Shown: piece after piece, positions 24,894 to 34,625 of the stretch
Layout: each line of letters begins with the position of its first letter
How positions within the stretch are numbered: position 1 is the first letter of the stretch
Source of the DNA: an uncultured Lachnospiraceae bacterium
Lineage (GTDB): Bacteria; Bacillota; Clostridia; Lachnospirales; Lachnospiraceae
Direction of reading: 5' to 3'
Length of the DNA: 64,000 nt
NCBI GenBank assembly: GCA_910586015.1
Contig: CAJUGJ010000012.1
Location: 1 to 64,000, forward strand
The notes under the pieces: generated by a model
The model's input: only the letters and a program-made list of their open reading frames with translations
Told to the model about the DNA's origin: nothing
The model's database searches: none
Made by a program: the position numbers and the translations under genes

Positions 24894-26570
24894 ATGAAAA
24901 ATCTTCCAATCAGCAAACGTCTTTTTGTTTCATTTGCACTTATTGTAGGAGTATTTTTATTTAGTGTTATTTTTTCAATTTCTCATTTATTTAGTATAGG
25001 ATCCTATCTTACTAACTTTTATAACTATTCTTATGTAATAACAAATAAAGCGATTTCTTTACGTACTGACATTCAAGCAGCCGCCAAATATATTGGTTAT
25101 GCTATGATGGAAGAGGATTCTACAAAAGTTTCTGGATATATACAAGAAGCCAGAGAGAAGATGAATGCTCTTAATGAGGAAGCTACCTTTTTACAAGAAA
25201 ACTTCAAAGGTGATTTAACTCTTGTAAATCAATATGAGCAACTTATGGCAACAACGGAAGATGATCTGGAACATGTACTTACTTTTGCAATCGAAAACAA
25301 AAATACAGAAGCAATCAATTTATATTTTTCAAAGGTTCTTCCTAAATTCCTTCAGGCAAATGAGTATCTATCCCAAATTCAAGAAATGACAGAAAAGGAA
25401 GCCCAACACAATTATAGTGTTGCAAACACTCGAAAAATTGCAGGAGTTATCATTATGATTATCCTTTCAACTGCTGCCATTATTATTGCCTGTCGTATGG
25501 GAATTTATATGAATCGAAGTATTACAAATCCTATCCTTGAAATAGAAAAAGCTGCTAAACAAATGGCAAGTGGAAGTTTAAAGGTTTCTATTGCCTATGA
25601 AAGTTCAGATGAAATTGGAAGTCTTGCCGATTCGATGCGTAATTTAACCAATAATATTAGTTTTATTATTAAAGATATCCAAACTATGTTAGGAAAACTG
25701 ACAGAAGGAGATTTTACAGTAAATACTAACTATGAAGACAAATACCTTTTAGATTATAGACCTATTTTAGATTCCATGTTGTCAATCCGAGATAATCTAA
25801 ACAATACAATGGATGCAATCAGTCAATCCTCTCAACAGGTTGCACTGGGATCATCCCAACTGGCAAAAAGTGCTCAAGGACTTGCAGAAGGTGCTACAGA
25901 ACAAGCTGGAACAGTAGAAGAATTAAATGCAAATGTAGAAAATATTTCAAATATTGCAGAAGTTTCTGCTAATAATGCCAGCGTTGCCTATGAAAATGTG
26001 AAAGTTTCTGCACAAAAAGCAGAAAACAGTAAAAAAGATATGGAAAGATTAAAAGGTGCAATGGAACGAATCAGTAGTACTTCCAAGGAAATTGAAAAGG
26101 TTATTATTGCCATTGAAGATATTGCTTCTCAAACCAATTTACTTTCTTTAAATGCTTCTATTGAAGCTGCTAGAGCAGGTGATGCTGGAAGAGGATTTGT
26201 TGTCGTTGCAGAACAAATCGGAAAATTGGCAACAGATAGTGCAACTTCTGCCGTAACTACGAAGGAATTGATCGTTCGATGTCTGCAAGAGATTGATTTG
26301 GGCAATTCTATTTCTCAAGAAACTTCAAAAGCTTTTGAAGAAGTCATTAATGAAATGAAACAGTTTGCAGATGTTGCAAAATCGTCAAGAGAATCTTCTG
26401 TAACCCAATATGATAGTCTACGCCAGATACGTGAGGGAATTGAACACATTTCTAGCGTCGTTCAAATCAACTCTGCTGCTGCTGAACAGACTTCTGCAAC
26501 AAGTCAAGAACTCTCTGCACAAGCTGAAAGTCTACAACAACAAGTAGAAAAGTTTCAACTTATGGGTTGA
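24894..26570 (+). CDS. Methyl-accepting chemotaxis protein with four-helix-bundle sensor
   Basis: A 558-residue chemoreceptor. A first membrane helix (about residues 10-32), a ~150-residue helical extracellular region without CACHE motifs (4HB_MCP-like), a second membrane helix (about 188-208), and a HAMP domain (ITNPILEIEKAAKQMASG) follow. The cytoplasmic coiled coil has the signalling tip IASQTNLLSLNASIEAARAG and GRGFVVVAEQIGKLA. Start ATG at 24894 lies 6 bases after GGAGAGG. It stands alone between the SWIM operon and the leader-controlled exporter; ligand unknown. Confidence 0.9.
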   Translation: MKNLPISKRLFVSFALIVGVFLFSVIFSISHLFSIGSYLTNFYNYSYVITNKAISLRTDIQAAAKYIGYAMMEEDSTKVSGYIQEAREKMNALNEEATFLQENFKGDLTLVNQYEQLMATTEDDLEHVLTFAIENKNTEAINLYFSKVLPKFLQANEYLSQIQEMTEKEAQHNYSVANTRKIAGVIIMIILSTAAIIIACRMGIYMNRSITNPILEIEKAAKQMASGSLKVSIAYESSDEIGSLADSMRNLTNNISFIIKDIQTMLGKLTEGDFTVNTNYEDKYLLDYRPILDSMLSIRDNLNNTMDAISQSSQQVALGSSQLAKSAQGLAEGATEQAGTVEELNANVENISNIAEVSANNASVAYENVKVSAQKAENSKKDMERLKGAMERISSTSKEIEKVIIAIEDIASQTNLLSLNASIEAARAGDAGRGFVVVAEQIGKLATDSATSAVTTKELIVRCLQEIDLGNSISQETSKAFEEVINEMKQFADVAKSSRESSVTQYDSLRQIREGIEHISSVVQINSAAAEQTSATSQELSAQAESLQQQVEKFQLMG

Positions 26571-26635
26571 CAATTTTGTCTTAGAGTCATATAATACTTA
26601 TACGCTAAAAATATTAAGAAAGTGAGGTAAGAAAC

Positions 26636-26728
26636 ATGAGTAAACAGCGTAATTTAATTGTATCTTTGTCTTATGTAAACTACAAATTTTTTATTTCATG
26701 CGGGATTACCTCGGTAATAAGGTTCTAA
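26636..26728 (+). CDS. Leader peptide upstream of the ABC exporter pair
   Basis: A 30-codon gene, starting MSKQRNLIVSLSYVNYKF and ending in SVIRF, preceded by GTGAGGTAAGAAAC, a good ribosome-binding site. It is not similar to any enzyme. Its last codons overlap an RNA segment (26705-26718) able to pair with the downstream terminator, and it precedes a heterodimeric multidrug-type ABC exporter. This arrangement matches BmrB in front of BmrCD of Bacillus subtilis, where ribosome stalling on the leader switches on the exporter. Function inferred from layout. Confidence 0.65.
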   Translation: MSKQRNLIVSLSYVNYKFFISCGITSVIRF

Positions 26729-26777
26729 GCTAGTTTAGCTTTGTATTTATGCCGTGGTATCTTGCCACGGCTTTTTT
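26705..26777 (+). promoter_or_regulatory. Attenuator in front of the ABC exporter genes
   Basis: Terminator hairpin GCCGTGG (26751-26757), 7-base loop, CCACGGC (26765-26771), then six T. The upstream segment ATTACCTCGGTAAT (26705-26718) can either fold on itself (ATTAC/GTAAT, CTCG loop) or pair with ATGCCGTGGTA (26749-26759) by nine Watson-Crick pairs, one G-U and one U-U mismatch, which would block the terminator. A small 6-bp hairpin AAGCTA/TAGCTT lies between them at the leader stop codon. The upstream segment is within the leader reading frame, so ribosome position can decide which structure forms. Confidence 0.68.
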
Positions 26778-26919
26778 CTGTCTTTTCATAGAATTTTTCC
26801 GATTTTTTCTCTAAAAATGTCGAATTTTTTTCTATTTGTGCCGTGGAAGCCAAGATCCGCTCATTTCCTTATTTTACATAACCAAAGAATCATTATTTTA
26901 TTATTTGGGGGATTTATTT

Positions 26920-28653
26920 ATGAAACTTAAAACTTATTTAAAAAAATACTGGCTGGCATATTTATTTGCAATTATCTGTTTGATTGTAAGTGTAGGACTT
27001 GATATGCTCTCACCTCAAGTGACAAAGAAAATTATCGATGATGTAATTGGAAAGGGGAATTTAAACCTTTTAACTCCTCTATTAATTACCATATTTATGA
27101 TTGGTATTGGTCGAGCCTTTTTTCAATATTTTAAAGAACTAACCTTTGATAAAGTTAGTGTTAATATTGCAACGAATCTGCGAAGGGATCTATTCCGTCA
27201 TGTCCAAAGTCTGTCTTTAAATTATTTTGACAAAACCAATACTGGAGAGCTAATGTCGCGAATTAAAGATGATGTAGATCGTATTTGGAACGGTTTTGGC
27301 TATGTTGGAATGTTAATGATTGAAGTTGTATTTCATACCGTTTTTGTTATGTATTGTATGTTAAATTTAAGTCCTAAATTAGCAATCATCCCTTTTATTG
27401 CAATGCCTACTATCGCAGTCTTTGCAATTTATATGGAGAAAAAATTAGATACAGTCTATGAAGATATCAGTGAAGAAAATGCACTCTTAAATACAGTTGC
27501 TCAAGAAAACCTTGCTGGAGTTCGAACTGTAAAGGCATTTGCCAGAGAAAAATTCGAAATCGATAAATTTCTTTCTCATAATCGTCGCTATTATGAGTTA
27601 AATATGAAACAGTCAAAGGTATTTATTCGATATCAGCCAATTTTTGATCTGATCACTAAATTACTTCCAATCGTTACTATTTGCTATGGAGGTCATCTTG
27701 TTATTCAGGGAGAAATTTCTCTTGGTACACTTGGCGCATTTGTTGCCTATTGTGACTATATTGTCTGGCCTATGCAAATGTTAGGATGGCTCAGTAATGA
27801 TTTTGCCTCTGCAATCGCCTCTATTAAAAAGGTCAATAAGATCTATAAAGAGCATCCGACGATTACGGATCCACAAAAACCTGTCATATTAGATAATGTA
27901 AAGGGAAGAGTAACTTTTGATCATGTTTCACTTTCTATTTCTGATACCGAAATTTTAAAAGATATCAGTTTTGATCTTTTAGAAGGAAAAACACTTGGAG
28001 TTATGGGTGCAACAGGTGCTGGTAAAACATCTATTATCAGTCTTTTAAACCGATTTTACGATACAACCGAAGGTAGTGTTTTGCTCGACGGCGTAGATGT
28101 ACGTAAATTATCCCTAAAACAACTTCGCAGTTGTATTGCTCCTGTTATGCAGGATGTATTTTTATTTTCAGATACTATCAATGAAAATGTAAAGCTTGGA
28201 AAGAGAGAACTTGTTACAGATAAAGATGTTACAGACTCTTTAGATAAAGCACAGGCAATGGAATTTATTTCGCATATGCAGGAGGGATGTGAAACGCTAA
28301 TTGGCGAACGTGGCGTTGGACTTTCTGGAGGGCAAAAACAAAGAATCAGTATTGCACGTGCTCTTTCTAAAAGAACTCCAATTCTGGTGATGGATGATTC
28401 TACTTCTGCCCTTGATATGGAAACAGAACTTGCTATTCAGCAAGAATTAAAAGAATTAAAAGAGATTACAAAAATTATTATTGCCCATCGAATTTCCGCA
28501 GTCCGTCATGCCGATGAAATTATTGTTTTAAAAGATGGTCAGATTGCAGAGCGGGGAAATCACGAAGAACTGCTTAAACAAAAGGGAATGTATTATGATA
28601 CTTTTATGGCACAGTATGGGGAATACCTAGAGCAGACGGAACAGCCTGCCTAA
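26920..28653 (+). CDS. Heterodimeric ABC multidrug exporter, subunit 1 (BmrC-like)
   Basis: A 577-residue half-transporter: six membrane helices in the first ~310 residues and an ATPase domain with Walker A GATGAGKTS, signature LSGGQKQR and Walker B ILVMDDSTSALD. The residue after Walker B is Asp rather than the catalytic Glu, which marks a degenerate site, as in one member of heterodimeric exporters (BmrC, LmrC). The partner encoded next has the canonical Glu. Start ATG at 26920 follows GGGGGATTT. Expression is probably gated by the leader/attenuator just upstream. It probably expels drugs or other toxic compounds. Confidence 0.88.
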   Translation: MKLKTYLKKYWLAYLFAIICLIVSVGLDMLSPQVTKKIIDDVIGKGNLNLLTPLLITIFMIGIGRAFFQYFKELTFDKVSVNIATNLRRDLFRHVQSLSLNYFDKTNTGELMSRIKDDVDRIWNGFGYVGMLMIEVVFHTVFVMYCMLNLSPKLAIIPFIAMPTIAVFAIYMEKKLDTVYEDISEENALLNTVAQENLAGVRTVKAFAREKFEIDKFLSHNRRYYELNMKQSKVFIRYQPIFDLITKLLPIVTICYGGHLVIQGEISLGTLGAFVAYCDYIVWPMQMLGWLSNDFASAIASIKKVNKIYKEHPTITDPQKPVILDNVKGRVTFDHVSLSISDTEILKDISFDLLEGKTLGVMGATGAGKTSIISLLNRFYDTTEGSVLLDGVDVRKLSLKQLRSCIAPVMQDVFLFSDTINENVKLGKRELVTDKDVTDSLDKAQAMEFISHMQEGCETLIGERGVGLSGGQKQRISIARALSKRTPILVMDDSTSALDMETELAIQQELKELKEITKIIIAHRISAVRHADEIIVLKDGQIAERGNHEELLKQKGMYYDTFMAQYGEYLEQTEQPA

Positions 28654-28681
28654 TTTACTTTTTTATTATAAGGAGATTTTT

Positions 28682-30460
28682 ATGCCAATTAATTCTGTAA
28701 AAGCTGATGAAACGATACAAACTGTCAGTAAAACAAAGACACTGATTCGTCTGTTCTCTTATCTGCTCAATTATAAACGCTCTATCCTTGCTGTCCTTAT
28801 CATTATGGCAGTCAGTATAGGAATTACTTTAGTCAATCCTCTTATTATTGAATATGCAGTAAATGTCAATATTAAAAATGGGGATCAAAAAGGACTATAC
28901 CAACTTAGTATTTTGGCTCTAGTCTTAAATATTTTGCTTGTTTTACTTATTAAACTGCGTATGTATCTGATGAGTATATTGTCTAACGATATTTTAGTGA
29001 CAATTCGTCAGGAGTTATATATTCATATTCAGAAACTGAGTTTTGCTTTTTTTGATTCCAGACCAACTGGAAAGATTTTAGCTCGTATTATTGGAGATGT
29101 AAATTCTTTAAAAAATGTACTATCTAATAGTGTCACTACATTAATACCAGATTTCTTGACACTTGTAGCAGTTGTTGTTATTATGTTTATAAAGGATGCA
29201 AAACTTGCACTTGCTGCTATGGCAAGTCTTCCTCTTATGATGGTGGGAGTTTGGTTTATTCAAACTCGTTCTCATAAACGCTGGCAAATCCATCGTAAAA
29301 AGAGTTCAAATTTAAATGCGTTTATTCACGAAGATCTTTCTGGTATGAGGATTATCCAAAGTCTTACTGCGGAGGAGGAAACTCGTAAAAACTTTGATGT
29401 TTTACTAGAAGAACATCGTAAATCATTTATTGATGCTATACTCTATTCCGATGCCTTTGGCTCAGTAATCGATTTTTGTTGGGGACTTGGAACGATTTGT
29501 CTATATCTTATTGGCGTTCGTTTAATCGGTGCAGATCAAGTGCCAGTTGGAACTTTACTTGCCTTTGGAACTTATATTTCTATGTTCTGGAGACCAGTTA
29601 TGAATTTAAGTAATTTTTATAATCAGATTATTACTAACATTTCTGGAGCAGAACGTATCTTTGAAATTTTGGATACTAAACCAGATATCACCAATGCTAA
29701 AAATGCTGAAACTATGCCAGATATCTGTGGAGAAGTAGTCTTTTCACATGTATCTTTCTCCTACGAGAAGGATACTAAAGTACTTGATGATGTCAGCTTT
29801 CGTATAAAGCCCGGTGAAACGATTGCCCTTGTCGGTCCAACAGGTGCAGGAAAAACTACAGTAGTAAATTTGATCAGTCGCTTTTATGATGTACAAGAAG
29901 GTGCTGTCTTAATCGATGGCAAGGATGTTCGGACAGTAACACTAGAAAGTCTTAGAAAACAGATGGGGATTATGACACAGGATAACTTTCTGTTTTCTGG
30001 TACTGTAAAAGAAAATATCCGATACGGAAAACTAGATGCAACTGACGAAGAAATTATTGCAGCTGCCAAAGCAGTCAATGCCCATGATTTTATCATCAAA
30101 ATGGAAAAAGGGTATGACACAGAATTAAAAGAACGTGGTGCTGGTCTTTCCATTGGACAAAAACAATTACTTGCTTTTGCTAGAACGATGGTATCCATGC
30201 CAAAAATATTAATTCTTGACGAAGCGACCTCAAGTATTGACACTCATACGGAATTATTGGTACAGCAAGGAATTGAAGCTTTATTAAAGGGAAGAACATC
30301 CTTTGTTATTGCACATCGTCTTTCTACTATTCAAAAAGCCGATCGAATCTTTGTTATTGATAAGGGAGGCATTGTAGAAGAGGGAACAAGCAAAGAATTA
30401 CTCAAGAAAAAGGGCGCATATTATGAACTTTATATGGCTCAGTTTAAAAATATTGCGTAA
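28682..30460 (+). CDS. Heterodimeric ABC multidrug exporter, subunit 2 (BmrD-like)
   Basis: A 592-residue half-transporter with six membrane helices and an ATPase domain: Walker A GPTGAGKTT, Walker B ILILDEATSSID with the catalytic Glu. Its signature is LSIGQKQL instead of LSGGQ, the variant expected in the subunit whose signature faces the degenerate site. The two subunits thus look like a matched asymmetrical pair with one active ATPase site. The gene follows 28 bases after subunit 1 with AAGGAGATTTTT before the ATG. Confidence 0.88.
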   Translation: MPINSVKADETIQTVSKTKTLIRLFSYLLNYKRSILAVLIIMAVSIGITLVNPLIIEYAVNVNIKNGDQKGLYQLSILALVLNILLVLLIKLRMYLMSILSNDILVTIRQELYIHIQKLSFAFFDSRPTGKILARIIGDVNSLKNVLSNSVTTLIPDFLTLVAVVVIMFIKDAKLALAAMASLPLMMVGVWFIQTRSHKRWQIHRKKSSNLNAFIHEDLSGMRIIQSLTAEEETRKNFDVLLEEHRKSFIDAILYSDAFGSVIDFCWGLGTICLYLIGVRLIGADQVPVGTLLAFGTYISMFWRPVMNLSNFYNQIITNISGAERIFEILDTKPDITNAKNAETMPDICGEVVFSHVSFSYEKDTKVLDDVSFRIKPGETIALVGPTGAGKTTVVNLISRFYDVQEGAVLIDGKDVRTVTLESLRKQMGIMTQDNFLFSGTVKENIRYGKLDATDEEIIAAAKAVNAHDFIIKMEKGYDTELKERGAGLSIGQKQLLAFARTMVSMPKILILDEATSSIDTHTELLVQQGIEALLKGRTSFVIAHRLSTIQKADRIFVIDKGGIVEEGTSKELLKKKGAYYELYMAQFKNIA

Positions 30461-30495
30461 ACTGAGAAAAGTAAAGAAAGGAGGAATTTTTTATT

Positions 30496-30696
30496 ATGGA
30501 AGAAACGAATAACAAAACAACTCAAACCTCAGAAACAGGAATGGGAAACAACACAAAAAAGAAATCACTAGATCCTTCTTTATTAAAAAGACAGAATAAA
30601 AGCAATTTCTTTAGTGGTGGAAAACCTACTTCAAAATCTTTTCACAGTGATCATGGCTTTAGTACACAAAAAAATCATCGTGTAAAACATGGTTAA
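30496..30696 (+). CDS. Small basic hypothetical protein downstream of the ABC exporter
   Basis: A 66-residue, hydrophilic, probably disordered protein rich in Thr, Asn, Lys and Ser, ending in a His/Lys stretch (KNHRVKHG). The ribosome-binding site AAGGAGGAA is strong, and the gene lies between the exporter and the operon terminator, so it is probably translated. No family recognised. A role with the exporter is possible but unsupported. Confidence 0.6.
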   Translation: MEETNNKTTQTSETGMGNNTKKKSLDPSLLKRQNKSNFFSGGKPTSKSFHSDHGFSTQKNHRVKHG

Positions 30697-30705
30697 ACCT
30701 TTAGA

Positions 30706-30746
30706 GCTGTTGCAAAATAGAGTTGAAACTTTTATTTTGCAACAGC
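30706..30746. terminator. Bidirectional terminator
   Basis: GCTGTTGCAAAAT (30706-30718) pairs with its complement at 30734-30746, loop 15 bases. It ends the exporter operon and faces the convergent histidine kinase gene. Confidence 0.8.
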
Positions 30747-30753
30747 CCTTATT

Positions 30754-32187
30754 TTAGTACCACATTTTAGGTAGTGTCACAGTAAAACTAGTTCCTTTTG
30801 TATATTGAGTACGAATCTTAATCCTTCCAGTATGTGCCATAATAATTAACTTTGCAATCGAAAGTCCCAATCCATGTCCTTCAATTTTACGGTTTCTCAC
30901 ATCGTCGGAACGATAAAAACGATTAAAGATATGATCTAGATCTTTTCTGGTCATCCCAATTCCTGTATCTGCAACGCAGATTACACAGTTTCCATTGACA
31001 TTGCGACAAGAAATGGTTATGGTATCTCCATCTCTTGTATATTTAATTGCATTGTCAATAAATACACGAATTGCCTGTTTTAAAGACTGTTTATCCCCAT
31101 AAACTCGAACCTTTTCCACCGCTAAAGATTCCACTTTACGATTTTTAGCTACCATTTTCGTTTCTTTTATCATCTCTTCTACTACAGATCCCATATCAAA
31201 CATCTTTTTTTCTAATTTTAACGTCTTTTTATCATGTCTTGATAAAAATAATAGTTTTTCTACGAGATCCTGCATCATATTCGATTCGTTTTTTAGAGCT
31301 TCTATAGATTCTTGTAAAACTTCTGGATCTTTTGCTCCCCAGCGGTTTAACATATTTACATATCCTTTAATAACCGCAATCGGTGTTCTCAATTCGTGAG
31401 AGGCATCTGAAACAAATTGTTTCTGACTTTCATAGGAAGTTTCCATTCGATCTAACATATTATTGAATACTACTGCTAGATCTTTAAGCTCATTTTTTGT
31501 TCCCTCTACATTAAGTCGTTCACTGTGTAAATTATTCATCGTTAAACGATTTACTGTTTCAGACATTTCTTGAATGGGAATCAACATTTTAATACTATCC
31601 CTGCGACCTTCTAAAACAATAAATAAAATCAATACCAAATAGACAAAAACCATATTCCAGACTAAATGAAGCATCTTTTTATATTCCTTGGTCATATCAT
31701 AATAAAACCATGCAAGATACTCTTGTCCTCCCTGAAAAAATTCCATAGTATCTTCTAATACCAAACGGTAGCTTGTCTGTTTTGGTGTATAATAAATAAA
31801 TTTAAAATAATTTTTAAGATCTTCCAATGGAATGATAATATCACTATAAATCGTTTCTTGTGTCTGTTTTTTTGTCAGTTTCAGATAAATTCCCTTATCA
31901 CGATATGGATTAATTTCATTTCCGAAATCATCTGCAAAAGTTTCTAAGTTGACAACTATCGATTCTGCAAGTTCTCTATAAGAAGAACGCTCCACACTAA
32001 TATAGAGAATTAAAAAAATCAAAAAGAATAAAATTCCATTGACTACCATCAATTTTAGTGTATTCCATGCGATCCGATATGTCATAGATAATCTTAACTT
32101 TCCAGAAAACTCTTCTTTTTTCTTTCGGATCGGAAGAACGGTTTTAATTAATAGTTGCCGGATTTTTTCTATCATCTTATGTTTCAT
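30754..32187 (-). CDS. Sensor histidine kinase
   Basis: A 477-residue membrane histidine kinase. First membrane helix about residues 38-60, a ~110-residue extracellular sensor, second helix about 175-195, HAMP linker, then the phosphoacceptor block SDASHELRTPIAVIKGY (His about 267), N box DNAIKYTRDGD, and ATP-binding glycine boxes VADTGIGM and GHGLGLSIA. Its start overlaps the end of the response regulator gene by 11 bases, so the two are a cognate pair. Closest in layout to ArlS/CssS-type kinases; the signal is unknown. Confidence 0.9.
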   Translation of the reverse strand: MKHKMIEKIRQLLIKTVLPIRKKKEEFSGKLRLSMTYRIAWNTLKLMVVNGILFFLIFLILYISVERSSYRELAESIVVNLETFADDFGNEINPYRDKGIYLKLTKKQTQETIYSDIIIPLEDLKNYFKFIYYTPKQTSYRLVLEDTMEFFQGGQEYLAWFYYDMTKEYKKMLHLVWNMVFVYLVLILFIVLEGRRDSIKMLIPIQEMSETVNRLTMNNLHSERLNVEGTKNELKDLAVVFNNMLDRMETSYESQKQFVSDASHELRTPIAVIKGYVNMLNRWGAKDPEVLQESIEALKNESNMMQDLVEKLLFLSRHDKKTLKLEKKMFDMGSVVEEMIKETKMVAKNRKVESLAVEKVRVYGDKQSLKQAIRVFIDNAIKYTRDGDTITISCRNVNGNCVICVADTGIGMTRKDLDHIFNRFYRSDDVRNRKIEGHGLGLSIAKLIIMAHTGRIKIRTQYTKGTSFTVTLPKMWY

Positions 32188-32863
32188 CCTTAATAATATA
32201 CCCCACTCCCCGTACAGTGCTAATCAGATGAATTCCATATTTATCATCGATTTTCTGACGAAGATATCGAATATAAACATCTACCACATTCGTATCGCCA
32301 AAATACTCATAATCCCATACATTATTGAGAAGCTGTTCTCTGTTTAACGCAACATTTTTATTTTTTAGCAGGTATTCTAAGAGTTCAAATTCTTTTTTTG
32401 TCAAAGATAACTCTTCTTCTCCATAATAGGCACTACGACTGGATAAATTTAATCTTAACTTTCCAAATTCCAAAACTTCCAGCTTTCTTTGTGCCGATTT
32501 TTTGCTATGTCTATTTAATGCCACTCTGATTCTTGCCAATAATTCTTCAATGGCAAACGGTTTTGTCATATAATCATCTGCACCAATATCTAGTCCAGCA
32601 ACTTTATCTGTAACATCATCCTTTGCTGTCAGCATAATAATGGGAAGTTCTGATTCCATTCGAATTCGTCTACAAACCTCTATTCCAGAAAGTTCGGGAA
32701 GCATGATATCTAATAATACTAAATCTACTCCAGCATGAAGTGCTTTATCTAATCCTGTTCTGCCGTCACCTGCTAGTTCCACTTCATAACCTTCGTATTT
32801 TAATTCTAACTCTACAAACCTTGCTATTTTAGGTTCATCTTCAACAATTAAAATTTTTGCCAT
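32177..32863 (-). CDS. OmpR/PhoB-family response regulator
   Basis: A 228-residue two-domain regulator. The receiver domain has the acidic pocket EDEP, the phosphorylated Asp in LVLLDIMLPE (about residue 51), Thr in IIMLTAKD and Lys in MTKPF. The C-terminal winged helix (about 130-226) ends with VDVYIRYLRQKID and TVRGVGYI. Start at the ATG 32863, preceded by GAGGGTAAGT; an ATG four codons upstream overlaps that site. It is co-transcribed with the histidine kinase. Confidence 0.92.
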   Translation of the reverse strand: MAKILIVEDEPKIARFVELELKYEGYEVELAGDGRTGLDKALHAGVDLVLLDIMLPELSGIEVCRRIRMESELPIIMLTAKDDVTDKVAGLDIGADDYMTKPFAIEELLARIRVALNRHSKKSAQRKLEVLEFGKLRLNLSSRSAYYGEEELSLTKKEFELLEYLLKNKNVALNREQLLNNVWDYEYFGDTNVVDVYIRYLRQKIDDKYGIHLISTVRGVGYIIKDET

Positions 32864-32883
32864 ACTTACCCTCATTTCTGTTT

Positions 32884-33225
32884 TTATTTTTTTGCTTCCT
32901 CTTTCTTTTCGGCAACTTCCTCTTCCCCTTTAATTTCCCAATGAATTAAAAATGTGAGTGCTGCCCGTAATAAAATGATAGAGCCAACAATTAAAATTTC
33001 GGAAAATTCCCGAACCACTACTGTACGAAGAATTTCACTGCCAAGCTTAAATTCCAGTCCCATTGCCATTCCCTTCGCCAACTTTAAACGGGTGAAAGGA
33101 TCTTTTCGGATATATTGAATAACTCCACAAATACCTGACAGAATAATAATACTAACTCCAATATACTCAAATAGTAAAATTGCTGCTTCTACCACTACAT
33201 TTAAAATTTCATGAAATATCTCCAT
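32884..33225 (-). CDS. DUF1622 family membrane protein
   Basis: A 113-residue protein with two to three membrane helices (about residues 10-37 and 66-92) and a charged Glu/Lys tail. The sequence KDPFTRLKLAKGMAMGLEFKLGSEILRT between the helices is typical for DUF1622, a family of unknown function. It lies 20 bases upstream of the response regulator gene in the same direction, so it may share regulation with that two-component system. Confidence 0.8.
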   Translation of the reverse strand: MEIFHEILNVVVEAAILLFEYIGVSIIILSGICGVIQYIRKDPFTRLKLAKGMAMGLEFKLGSEILRTVVVREFSEILIVGSIILLRAALTFLIHWEIKGEEEVAEKKEEAKK

Positions 33226-33256
33226 TTAGACCTCATTTCTACTATTGTAATTTTAT

Positions 33257-34417
33257 CTATAAGCACATTTTTAAAATTTTCATAACATCTTCTTTTTCAA
33301 GTGGTACATACGCTTCCTGTAAGCCTCCAAACCGAACTGCCTTTTCTGCCATCTGCTCAAACTTTGAATCATCTATAGACAATTCTTTTAATGTCATTGG
33401 AATTTTACAATCTTTAAAAAACTTCTCTGTTGCGTCTATCCCTGCATTTGCTAAAGCAAATCTTTCAATTTCCTCTGGAATTCCCCAGACATTAACTGCA
33501 TATTCACAAAATTTATCTACTGTTTCTTCATTTAAAATATATCTCATCCATTGTGGGGTTATTATTGCTAAACCGACACCATGTGTAATGTCATAATAAG
33601 CACTCAATTCATGTTCAATTGGGTGAACTGTCCATGCTCCTGCCTTTCCACAGCCAGTCAGCCCATTTAAAGCCATCGTACTTGCCCACATTAAATTGGC
33701 ACGTGCATCATAATTTTCTGGTTCTTTTAATGCGATTGGACAGTATTTAATACAGGTCTTTAGCAGACCTTCTGCAAACCGATCCTGAATAAATGCCGAT
33801 GGTTCTTTTTGAAAATATTGCTCGAAAATATGTGACATAATATCGGCAGTTCCTGCTGTAGTCTGCTTTACTGGAAGTGTAAATAAATAAGTCGGATCAC
33901 AAATAGAAGCAACTGGAATAAAGTCATGCGAGTTTGTCCCTAATTTTTCATTTGTCTCCGGATTTGTAATAACTGCATTTCCATTCATCTCAGAACCTGT
34001 AGCAGCAAGTGTAAGTACGGTTACAATCGGAAGAACTCTCCCAATTTTATCTGGCATGGTAACTAAGTCCCAAGGATCTCCATCATAAAAAGCTCCTCCT
34101 GCAATTACCTTTGCCGCATCAATCGTACTTCCTCCTCCAACAGCAAGAACCACTTGAATTTGCTTTTCTTTACATAGTCTGGCACCTTCTCTTACAGATG
34201 TAATCTTTGGATTTGGCTCTACTCCTGATAATTCTGTTATATCAAAGGACTGTAACAAATCGGTTATCTTATCATAAAGTCCATTCTTTTTTATACTGCC
34301 GCCTCCATATACTAATAATACTCTCGTTCCAAACGGCTTTAATATCTGCGCAAGTGACTCTATTTGTCCCTTTCCAAACCGTATATCTGTTCTTACATGA
34401 AATCTAAAATTATCCAT
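33257..34417 (-). CDS. Iron-containing alcohol dehydrogenase (butanol dehydrogenase-like)
   Basis: A 386-residue cytosolic enzyme that interconverts aldehydes and alcohols with NAD(P)H. The nucleotide-binding block GGGSTIDAAK (about residues 96-105) and the metal-binding region with TADIMSH, HPIEHELSAYYDITHGVGLA are clear group III (Fe-ADH) signatures, with highest resemblance to YqhD/BdhA-type enzymes. It would regenerate NAD(P)+ during fermentation. Separated by 31 bases from the DUF1622 gene; may be part of the same transcript. Confidence 0.9.
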   Translation of the reverse strand: MDNFRFHVRTDIRFGKGQIESLAQILKPFGTRVLLVYGGGSIKKNGLYDKITDLLQSFDITELSGVEPNPKITSVREGARLCKEKQIQVVLAVGGGSTIDAAKVIAGGAFYDGDPWDLVTMPDKIGRVLPIVTVLTLAATGSEMNGNAVITNPETNEKLGTNSHDFIPVASICDPTYLFTLPVKQTTAGTADIMSHIFEQYFQKEPSAFIQDRFAEGLLKTCIKYCPIALKEPENYDARANLMWASTMALNGLTGCGKAGAWTVHPIEHELSAYYDITHGVGLAIITPQWMRYILNEETVDKFCEYAVNVWGIPEEIERFALANAGIDATEKFFKDCKIPMTLKELSIDDSKFEQMAEKAVRFGGLQEAYVPLEKEDVMKILKMCL

Positions 34418-34510
34418 TCTCTTACTCCTTCCTAATGTCCTCTTATCCTAATAATTATATCAAAAATATAAATCAATGCAAAGAGAGATATAAAGATTTT
34501 TAAAATTAAA

Positions 34511-34551
34511 AATAAAGTGGCAATTTCCTTGGGATGGGAAGCTGCTTTATT
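34511..34551 (-). terminator. Terminator downstream of the Crp/Fnr regulator
   Basis: AATAAAG (34511-34517) pairs with CTTTATT (34545-34551), extended by inner G-C pairs; on the minus strand it is followed by TTTTTAATTTT. Confidence 0.55.
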
Positions 34552-34625
34552 TTATGAATAGAATGTATGCCTTGCACAATACCCATGTGTTATAAAGCAA
34601 CACCAAATTTGGTAGGCAATAGTCT

